A model generated the notes under the pieces. The model saw only the letters and a list, made by a program, of their open reading frames with translations, searched no databases and had not been told where the DNA came from. Position numbers and translations under genes: made by a program. Below, in pieces: positions 42,912 through 52,480 of a DNA stretch of 64,000 nt (the first letter of the stretch is position 1; each line of letters opens with the position of its first letter). The stretch covers positions 682,001 through 746,000 of the forward strand of contig JAWNGF010000010.1 of NCBI GenBank assembly GCA_037039685.1. Direction: 5' to 3'. Origin of the DNA: Ceratobasidium sp. AG-K (taxonomy: Eukaryota; Basidiomycota; Agaricomycetes; Cantharellales; Ceratobasidiaceae).

Positions 42912-42919
42912 TATATATA
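42912..42919. promoter_or_regulatory. Palindromic TATA box between the two CACTA-element genes
   Basis: TATATATA, identical on both strands, 82 bp upstream of the transposase ATG (minus) and 330 bp upstream of the companion ATG (plus). It lies in the only gap between these divergent genes and could serve both, or the transposase alone. Confidence 0.4.
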
Positions 42920-43248
42920 CAAGCCGGTTCTGTGCGCGCATCCCCCCTTGCTCCCAACCACCCCCTTGCTCCTGACACCCGTTGTTCAACCGCCTCCAAT
43001 CGATTCGGCACATTATTTAACTCAAGGTAATTCTCCTTCCTTGTTCTAAATATATGGTTTTTGTCACTTACTCTGAACCACCATCTACCCTGACATAGCA
43101 TTCATTTGGCACTTGCCTGCCGAATCCCCCATTCTCAAATTCTTTTGTCATAACTGGTATGTAAAAGATCTCCTTACATGTTATCTAGTCATTTGACGCG
43201 CTCTGATGCGTCTGTTCACACATTTATCTTATTTATAGCGCATTTATC

Positions 43249-45837
43249 ATGCCACCGGCAAATCCTCCCAATGCCGGCGCCACATCGAAGTCTGGCGCCG
43301 GCAACGGACTTCGCGGTGATGTGATACACGTGGCAAACGGCGGTAAGTACGATCGGTTCTCATCTCCGATCTCGTGGCTGATCACGATCGGGTCTAGCAA
43401 CGGTCGAATACATCAGGAACAACACCGCCATTGAGATTGTGCGCGCCAACAGCACCGTCGAGAGGTACCGAATCCTTCCAAAACCCAAGGACCCGACAAA
43501 ATGCATACTCGAGGAGGAGCTACGGTGCAAGGGTCCCAAAGCCGTCTGGACCCACAGCCAGTACCTGGACTTCCAGGTAGGTCCGATTCACTCTGATTTT
43601 GATTAGCGCTAATTTCATCTAGACCAAGGTCCGAACCAATACAACAACCGCGCTCAAAGGAAATACAAACATTAAATTGAAGGATTGTCCCTTACAGGCG
43701 AGGCTCGATGTCTGCAACGCTGTAAGTCCATTATTTTTGTCACGATCACTCGACGGTCATCTGCCTTTACAGCTTAAACATGAATACCCGTACTTCTTTC
43801 GATTCGCGAACGACTGGGCCGGCCAGGAGCTCATGCGGCGCGTGCTTGAAAACAAGCGCGACCACAAAAGAAACAAGACCGTCAAGAAACGGGCCGAGGC
43901 TGCCGAGCGAAAGGCAAAGGCGAAGGGCAAGCAACCCGTGACTGGTAAGAAGAAGGGCGATCGGGCTCCCTCGACTGTGACTGGCGCCTCGGATACGCAA
44001 GGTAAGTTTTATTCAATCCTCTATTTACATTTTATCGACTCCTGTTTAGCTAACGGAGCTGGCCCGAGCAACTCCGAGCGCACGGCTACCCCCGGTCCGC
44101 CGTCCAAACACCACGAGCCGAACAAAGATGAGGACGACGTGAATAGCGACAAGGAAGTCGAGCGTCACGAGGTACCCAGTCGCCTCAAGGCGCGTCCCAA
44201 GGTGTGTGTGTGAATGCGCCGACAATTTGAAATTGCTATTCTAACCCTAACATGACAGATGCTCAAGCGCGTCGAGAGCACCGACTCTGAGGCCAATCAA
44301 GCGCCTGGCACTGAAAAGCCAGCCTCGCCGGTCACAAGCACCGTTGGACGCACAAGCAGCCCTGGACCGTCGCAGGTAAGCTATCATTAAGTCAGTTATA
44401 TTCTCCTTATTCGATCCTAATATGATTTTAGGATACTACGGACGATGTCGACGCGGGCGACAAGTCCTCCAAGGTATGTATAATTCTATACAACCTTCCC
44501 AAAATGATTCTGATAGCAACTTAGAAACGCAAGACTCCAGACACGGAGGAAGCAATCGACTCTGAGGACGATGCGCCAGTTAAAGTGGTAAAGGTGAGTG
44601 TTCAATACTATATTTAGTTAATTTACTGACGCCGTCTTGGTAGAAAACCAAGACCTCGGAGGGAAACCGCAAGGAAAGCGAAATCGCTACGCCCGTTGAA
44701 GTGCCAGCTCCGCCTGCGCCGGTAGCCAATAATGGCAAAAAGAAGGTGAGTCTTTCCCTCAACCAGCGCCATACCTACTTACCATTTCACTAGAACCAAA
44801 AAGCCCCGGCGGTCGAGCCCGACGATCCTATGGACTCGGAAAGCGAAGAGGCGCCGCCTTTGACCAAAAAGGGCAAGGCGACCAAGGTAAGTGATTGCGC
44901 CAGCGCATTTCTGCCTAACTAACGGCACCGAACAGAAGCAGAAAGTCACTCCGATCCAGGAAGAGGAAAGCGATGTCGATGAGGACACCCCGGACACGGT
45001 TGTCCCACCGCCCGCCACTAACGTGACCAACAACAAGGCATGTATTCACATTAATCGATAAGAATACATTACTAACAATCAATACAAGGAAAAGGGAGCA
45101 GCGAAAGACGGACAGAAGGTCGCGCCGGTCGCCACTGGAACGAAGGGAAACAAGGTAAGATTAAGATACCTGGCCTTACCGTCGCTCACCAGCTTTTGTA
45201 GAAACGCAAGGCGCCCGAGCCCGAGGCCAATTCCTCAGACTTGTCTGAAGTCGAGGATGGAGGCGAGGTTGAGGACAAGTCCAAAGACAAGTCCGAAAGC
45301 GAACTCGAAGAGGTCGAGGAGCCCGTCGCATCTAAACCAAAGGGCAAGAACGTAGGGTCGGCCGCGGGTGGGGAGGGGGCTGGCGACGCAAGGGAGCCGG
45401 TAAGCCCCGCCCAGCATCATTGTGTGCGTGTCTGACCCCAAATCACAGGCAAAACTCGTCCAGCAAGACTCCTGGGATGCCGACTACTCCGCGCAAGTTA
45501 CGGAGCTCGCCAAGAACTTGACCCCGGCGCAAAAGCGAGCAGCGACTATCGCCGCGAAGAATGCCCGTGCCACCGCCGATAAGGCTGCCCAAGTCGCCCA
45601 GCTCGCCGCCGAGAAGGCCGCTCAACTGGCCCAGGCTGCCGCCGGGCTCGACGCCCCACAGCCGAAGCGACGTAAAAACGCCCGCACCAAAGCGCCCGCC
45701 CCGACGAAGACTCTCGACGCCAAGAAGGAGCTCGTCGAGTTGGTTATCAAACACACCCGGTAAGATTTTAATATACTTTGCACAAGTCCCAATAACGACT
45801 TTGTCTTAGTACAAGGTCGGGTGCTAGTCGCGCCTAA
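43249..45837 (+). CDS. Companion protein of the CACTA element, function unknown
   Basis: I do not recognise this protein. About 15 small exons join in frame from MPPANPPNAG (43249) to SGASRA and stop at 45835-45837. The N-terminal 200 residues look globular: VEYIRNNTAIEIVRANSTVE, YRILPKPKDPTKC, KAVWTHSQYLDFQ, LKHEYPYFFRFANDWAGQEL. Then a long, charged Lys/Glu/Asp/Ser region made of short exons, many ending in AAG and starting with AAR. Near the C-terminus a helix rich in Ala/Gln/Lys (AAKNARATADKAAQVAQLAA) suggests a coiled coil. One intron (45038-45088) is of the GC-AG kind. Position inside the element and divergent layout recall the second proteins of En/Spm-type elements, which bind subterminal repeats; this role is inference only. 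Confidence 0.72.
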
Positions 45838-46319
45838 GGGCCCAACCGACCCACTTTCAGCCCCGATTGCTCCATCTTATGGACTTACTTCGTTTCTCGT
45901 TCACATTATGGTATGTTTGCATTTTTGGGCGTTTTATCATGTTCACGCTGAATTGCCTTCTATTCTAGCTTTTTTCGCTTTCTGTGTAGATTTATTTATA
46001 TGCTTTTACCATCCCCCAGACGATCCGCGACAAGCTCCTGGACCTATCGCGCTTTACCCTCGGATTCCCACGGACGCCCCCGATTTGTATTTCCATTCGC
46101 ATAGCTTCAACTGGCCCATCCTAGATTTTCTTTCGGACTCTCCCGGCTTTCCTTTCGGATCCCCCGTATGTTACCCCCGGACTTCCCCCACAACGCACTT
46201 TTCCTACGGACTCGCTGGTCTTTTCCTACGGACCATCCGAATATATTAATCGGATCGTATTAGTGTGTATTTACAATGTTATTCGTATTATAAAATTTGT
46301 ACACTTATTCGAGAGTGAC

Positions 46320-46548
46320 TTGCGAACAATCCGGGAGAAGTGGGTAGTCGGCAAACCCAGACGGGGAAGAAAATCCCGGACTGTCCGGACCTCCGGACCG
46401 TCCGCGGGTCCGGATTTTGCCGCCAGTCCGGAGGAAAGTCCCTATGGCCCGCCATAGTGCACCACGCCGGACTTTTCCCCCGGACGGTCCCGGGGCCACT
46501 CGCGGATTTTCTGCCCCCGGATCGTCCGGAAGTGGGGGGTCCACAGTG
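46320..46548. repeat. Right terminal and subterminal repeat of the CACTA element
   Basis: Mirror of the left end: clustered TCCGGA/CCGGAC words (CCCGGACTGTCCGGACC, TCCGGAGG, CCCCCGGATCGTCCGG), finishing GGTCCACAGTG at 46548. Confidence 0.75.
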
Positions 46549-46584
46549 TGCTTGAGATTAACTGCCCAGAGAAACTTGTAACAG

Positions 46585-49500
46585 TTACAGAAACAGGCCC
46601 ATCTTATCCCAGTATCCAACCCACTTCTTTACATGCTCTTTCCCAACCTGAGAAGTGACCTTCAATGCCTCGCTTAGCCGTTCAGCCTCGCTGGTGTCAA
46701 GGCGGACGGTTCCACCCGACTCGACATCACCAGTCTCACCGCGTGCCCGTAGTGCTTCATCCGCACGTACCATCCCATCAATGGTACTTTGGATCTTCGT
46801 GCTCGGGAAACGCTTGTACCGGTCACCCTCGGGACCCTTGAATGCAGTTGCGCTCTCGTTAACTCGTTTGTTCCACTCGTCGAACCGAACGAGGGGCAAA
46901 GAGCTGAGCACTTCGGAGAACGCGGACATGACGTCTACCCAAGGAACGGGGCGAGGGTGAGACGTATGGATAACGAGGGGAATATTTTCGTCGCGTGAAG
47001 TGCAGGTATCAATGATGGAGTGGGCTGCGATGTCAAGTGGAAGCCAGGATACAGTCTGTGTAACAAAGACTTAGTTGGCCTCTTTAAATACGTATTATAG
47101 CGCAACCTACCCCAACTGCTTCAGGCAGACAGCCTATAGATACCGAAGAGCCAATGAGCGAGGGCACCCAGTCGGTCGAACTCCAGGCTCCGCTCTTGAC
47201 ATCTCCTGTAAGCTGTCCGAGCCGAACGGAGCAAGTCTCCAAGCCGGCCAACCTGGCCGATTCCAGAAGCTACATGATTCTTTTGGTTAAGTTGTGCACA
47301 TTTGGTCTAGAAATATAACATACCTTTTCGGTAACAAGCTTGCTCTGGCCATACCCTATGCCAACAGCACCATCCTCTGGCCTCACCGGGACCTCGCTCA
47401 AACGCCTTCCAGGCTCGCCAAATCCGGCCACTGAGATTGACGACGCGAAAGCAAAGCGTGGCATGCCAGTTGTGGCTGTAGACTTGACCGCGAGGTCGAG
47501 CAAGTTACGAGCACCTCGGATACTAGGCTCGAATGACTGAAGGCTGAGGTTGAAGTTGACCTGCCAGGCATTCTAGAGGGGTGTTTCAGTCACAGAAAGT
47601 GTATATATGCGTTATAAACTTACATGAATGATTACGGTAGCTTGGGCCCGGATCTTGTGGCCCATGGTTGGTTAACGAAAGCCACGCTACAGAAGCACGC
47701 GCACTCACCTCGTGATAGAGTTCGTCGCATAGCCCGAGCTTGGCATCTTCAAGGTCGGTATCCAACATAGCTAGCTTTCCGCCATCGAGTAGTTTAATAT
47801 CCAGCTGCTTGTCCTCAAAAGCAGCCTGTTGCCTCGCTCGGTTGTCCTTGCTCGACTTGCGATTCAGTGCCCATACTCTCTCTACCTTGTCGCTTGCCAA
47901 CAGCTGGGCAAGCAGGTGCGATCCCAATCCGCCCGTCGTGCCAGTCACAACGACCCGCTCCTTCACAACCGGTTGGCTATGGGTGATAGTGTCAAGGTTA
48001 GAGGGAACCCAGCCGTAGTCGTACTTTTTGATCATCATGTGGATTGACTCAAGCGCCTCAGCAACAGGATCCAAGCTAAAGTCATTCGAATCGGTACATA
48101 GCCGAATAAGTAGGGTTGAGAGCTGTCGCACTGTCGGCTTGCCGAATATGGTTTGTTGGTTGATCTGTTTTGCTGAATTCTGGACGACAGGATCCGGAGA
48201 GGCGTGTAGGACGCCCTTGAGGGTGCGCAGGAAGATGGTGGCGGTTAGACTAGAAATTTGATGGTTAGTTATTAAACTCAAAACTTTATTCAAGATCTAA
48301 CCTATCCATCCCTTGTTGGAATAAGTCTCCGGCGGGATCGACGTCTTGTCCCAAGATATCCGCGACGCATCTCCGAACCCAGGTTTCGACAATGTCGTGT
48401 CAGACCACGACTCGGGTGTCTCAATATCGTCGGTGCCGTCGGCATACTTCTCTAGGGAAACGTACATTTCCTCTATCTCGCCGGCATATAGCTTGAGCGC
48501 TGCCGAACGCGGCACCGTGCCTTTGGGGGTGCGGGGCAGCGGTCGAGCGGGGTCCACAAAAATCACTGTAGACTTGGCGAGTCGAGAGTGAGTCGGCGAT
48601 GTCTGATTGGCATGTTCCACATAGGGCCTAGGGTCGATGAAAAGTTAGGAATTAATACTCGCAAAAACCAGGAAAGAACCTACCAAATCTCCTCAAGCAA
48701 CTTGGCACGATGATGCTCGGCCGTGAAGTTACCACTCGCACTCGACGCCAGCTCGACCAAGACGCCAGTCTGGTTCCGCTCTCTGCCGAACATTATGGCA
48801 CAATTGACAATCGGGCTCTTAACTATTTCTGCCTCTGCGTGGCTCTTAGTATAGAGGTGAGTAGATGAAATCGAAGACGTACCCATCGGACCGGGGTTAG
48901 TTTTCTCCCCGTTGAGCAATACGATTTGATCGTCAAGTCGCCCGACACTACACGTCAATACGTTCAGTTCAGCTCGTTAGCGTTACAGCCTAAAGTAAAA
49001 GTTATATGCGTACAATTTCCACAGATCTGGTTTGTGCGGGTGCTGTACGATCAAATCTTTAGTCCTGTACGCAGGTATCCCATCCAGCTCAGAGTTAAGG
49101 ACGAAGGGTTTATGACCTTCGGTTTCGACGAAAATGAGCTCGAAAGTTCCATCCTCATCGTTCTGGGGCACAAAGTGCGTCCCAACACGCTGAGAGAACT
49201 TGACATATCCCCAGTCGCTTGGGTCATCGTGATCTTGACTCTCGTTGACTGCACCTAATTCGGTAGCACCGTAACACGAATAGATGCTTACGCCTGCGCA
49301 GGACTGAAGTTAGGCAAAGTCGTCATATTATAAGAGCCTTTAGCTAACCTCGATCAACGAGCTTGTTTCCTATTACATCAGCCAATGGCCCTCCGCCAAA
49401 CATCTAATTCGACATTGCGGTCAGTAAACCTATCAAGCAAGCTTGGCGCACAGTTGTCAATACTCACGACTCCCTTCATTTCACGAAGGTGTGCAATTGC

Positions 49501-50643
49501 GTCCTCGTCTTGAGCCCACATCTGTGACAGTTAAAGTTAGTGGGATCAATACACACATAGATTCGCCAAGAGAAACTCACCTCTAAGAATGCAGGAACAC
49601 ATATCAAATATTCACAATTCGTGCTCGCCACGGCCTGGATCGTTAAATTGGACGTAGGCACGACAGGAGATTTGCTGGGAGCAAATAGAACTTGAGTATA
49701 CCCGACATAAAGCGGCAAAAGAACTTGAAGCAACATTCCCTATGAATCAAAGGTCGTGGTCGGCTTGAATACCATACCGGTGTGGTAAAAAGAGATATTA
49801 CCATTGTGTGAAATGTTGGAAGTGCCATAGTTCCAACCGTGACGTTGCCCCCAGAATACACCCATCCGAGTGCTGAGAAGAGCAGCATGTAAGTCTCTAA
49901 ATTCAAACGGATGAGAAGATGCTCACGTTGTTTAATGACATTCTTGAAGACGCCCTCAAGGTGGTATTGGATTGGGCGCGGTAAGCCTGTTGAACCCGAG
50001 CTGTGTAAAATATTGATAATAGAATCACCAACAAACGGCTGAAGTGGGGGGAATGGCGTATATTGTCCCTGTGCCTTGACGTGGCCGAGAGAAGGCAGGA
50101 CTTCCTCCAAAGATGGGAGTTGAATAAACGTAGCGACAAAGTGCGAACCGGAGAGGGCGCATTGTAGTTGCGTTGTAACATCGTCTATGACTCTACTTCC
50201 CCCGGACACAATGTATTTGGTTTGCGTGGTAGTAATCAGGTGAGCGATCCCCGCAATATGCGTTCGAGGAGATATTGGAAAAGGCTGGTTGATAAACGTT
50301 AGAGTCAGCTTACGTATTGGACGTTCAAGTTAAGACATACTACTAGGCCTGCCCTCATTGCGCCCATGATCATGACAACGTATTCAATGGTATGCGTGGA
50401 AACGAGGAACCCTACGTTCGTTCCCTGTGGAATCGCACCGTTGGGGTTGAGAATATGTGCGGCGCGGTGAACAGCATGTGCAAGTAGCTCATAGGTGATT
50501 TCGGTCTGAGTAAAGTCGTCGACACTGTGAAGAATCGCAAAGAGGTGATTAGGGTTGTACTCGTGGTGAAAGTCGATGGCAAGAGCGGGTGGAATAGAGC
50601 CATTAGTCGGGGGATAAGTAAAACCGGATGAGGGGACAACCAT
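46585..50643 (-). pseudogene. Adenylate-forming reductase 2 (A-T-R), one-base frameshift
   Basis: Closest relative is copy 3. Starts MVVPSSGFTYPPTNGSIPP at 50643. Adenylation motifs LHSSGSTGLPRPIQYH and GRLDDQIVLLNGEKTNPGPM are present. Between ESWSDT and IVETWVRRCVADILG, near 48391-48394, one base is missing relative to copy 3, so the frame leaves the carrier domain and is open for only about 30 codons. Past this point the frame is kept: LFQQGMDSL (Ser codon split by intron 48250-48301), TGTTGGLGSHLL, YGQSKLVTEK and the end KMGLFL at 46585. Either a young pseudogene or a single-base sequence error; no other lesion was seen. The CACTA element ends 36 bp after its stop. Confidence 0.75.
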
Positions 50644-50742
50644 TGGTAGAGGTATAGAGTGAATAGGCGCAATAGAGTCAAAGCTAGCGAAGTCAAGTAA
50701 CTGAAGATATTGTGCTGGGAGACAGTTTAGTTAGCTAAAGGC

Positions 50743-50750
50743 TATATATA
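50743..50750 (-). promoter_or_regulatory. TATA box of reductase gene 2
   Basis: TATATATA, 100 bp upstream of the ATG at 50643; the copy 3 TATA box has the same spacing. Confidence 0.5.
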
Positions 50751-50842
50751 TGTGTTGGGGCATGGAATGCGACAGGTGGCCTCCGTCAATGTAGTCATAC
50801 TTTTCGTGCAAGCTGGATGACGGGACAATCGAAGAAGCAAAG

Positions 50843-50851
50843 TTCGGCGCC
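50843..50851. promoter_or_regulatory. TTCGGCGCC motif upstream of reductase gene 2
   Basis: The palindromic core GGCGCC lies 200 bp upstream of the ATG. The same nine bases occur 199 bp upstream of copy 3, so it is a candidate shared control site, or simply conserved by descent. Confidence 0.35.
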
Positions 50852-52480
50852 GTGCTCACCATCATTGACAGCCAACCCCGCGAATTGATAACGGAAGGAT
50901 CATTCCTGTCTGCTTTGTAAGCGGGGCCGAGACGTCGAGATCGGCGACTTGATCATAAAACGAGGGTGACGAGCCTAATTAGCAATGTCGAGAAGAAATG
51001 CCGCCTTCATGAATTGGCTGTGGCTTGAGTTAGATTGCGAGTAGGAGTACCGGCCCACACAAACCACTGCCTGCTTGGGAGGAATTGATGTGTACAGCGT
51101 TGTGTGTCATCAGGCCACGCGACTGTACTCGTTGTAACCCGTATCATCATAAATGTAACATCAATCATTAAACGTGTGCTTGTCACGCAGATGGGCGGGG
51201 TTTGAGGTGGTTGGCGTTTTTTGTTATCTCCAAAGCCAGTCAACACACCTGCCATTGGACTGATGCATGATGTTAGAGCGTTTTGGGACGATACCAATTT
51301 TGCAGATAAACGAGCAAAAGTGGTAAAACTTTGAGATTCTGAGAGTTTGCTGAACATGAGTCTTGGATGACGTAGCTACTAGCCCCCGCCCATCACCCGT
51401 TCAATGGAACGCATCGGCAAAGTAGACATCACAGGACCATAGAACCAAAGTGGTGCGATAAATCTGCTGTCTTGGAGTTTTCCCCACCGATTGGTGGATC
51501 CTTCGGGATAAACCGGTCAGCATAGGTATGAGGAAAGGATTCGGACAGTGTTGATCGCACACACACAGTAATCGAGACTGACCGGCCTCCGAGGTCTACT
51601 AAGCATGCCGGGCGAAGCTCGAATCTGGCACCATGTTCCATTCTAAATTTATCCTCTCCACTTGCCTTACTTGAATCTTCCATGGTGGAGACCTTTGCTA
51701 ACCGAACTTTAGTTGCCAGTGACTTTTCTTCGTCGAGGACTGCGCCTCACGTGATTGGGTTCCCGCGGTGGTCACGCCTATACGGCAGCGCGAATGGCGC
51801 ATATATGGTGACTCAGGACCTAGATCATCAGTTAAATAGTCCTAAACCAGTGATAAGTATATGTGGTCATATAATTATCGTCCCAGCCTACCATAACACT
51901 AGTGCGAGCGAACCAGAGCTTGGTCAGCGACGCAAGCCACTCGCACGACCAACCGACTCCAACGATACCACTAGAACGACAACATATCTCCTGGAGAATC
52001 CAAGGATTCATGCCTGGATATGATTTAGCATGGAGTAAACCGGTGACTTCCACTTTGATTTCCGTCGGTTTGCCTTTGCTTCCATACACTCCCGCTTCCC
52101 TCAACCAACCGGCCTACGGCTCTTGGGATGTCAAATGGACAGGAACAACTGATTGAATAATCGGGCTCAGCTAATTACTGAATACTGGCGTTTCAAGCTA
52201 TGTAGAGATACGATATCTCGAGAAATCCGTGGCCCAGAGTCTGCGATCTTGCAATAATTGCGAAAACACAGGGCCGCAACTGGCTCCACGGCAAGAATTG
52301 CATTACCAGAATTTGAGGTCTGTAAGGCCGGCGGGTTTGATTCGGTGTCAAACGTGACTTTTCCTTTCAAGAGGGGCTGATCAATGTAAATGGGCGGGAT
52401 ATTCGAAGAGCGCATATATTTAGTTTTAGACATACTTCAATAAATTTCAAACTAAACATGTCAAAATAGTCCCATTGTAT
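50852..52480. other. Spacer between reductase genes 2 and 3
   Basis: About 1.6 kb. Short frames on both strands show no domain and no repeat stands out. Confidence 0.35.

Larger units (their letters stand above)
39197..46548 (-). mobile_element. Complete CACTA/Plavaka-type DNA transposon (7,352 bp)
   Basis: The ends are inverted repeats that start CACTGTGGACCCC, differ at the next two bases, then agree again over ACTTCCGGA, at 39197 and, inverted, at 46548. A 3-bp target duplication TGC flanks both sides (39194-39196 and 46549-46551), as expected for this superfamily. Subterminal zones of about 260 bp (39197-39460) and 230 bp (46320-46548) are packed with CCGGA/TCCGG words, the usual transposase-binding array. 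Inside are a tnp2-type transposase gene (minus) and a companion gene (plus) read from a shared central promoter. Sharp ends and open genes suggest a recent insertion. Confidence 0.92.
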
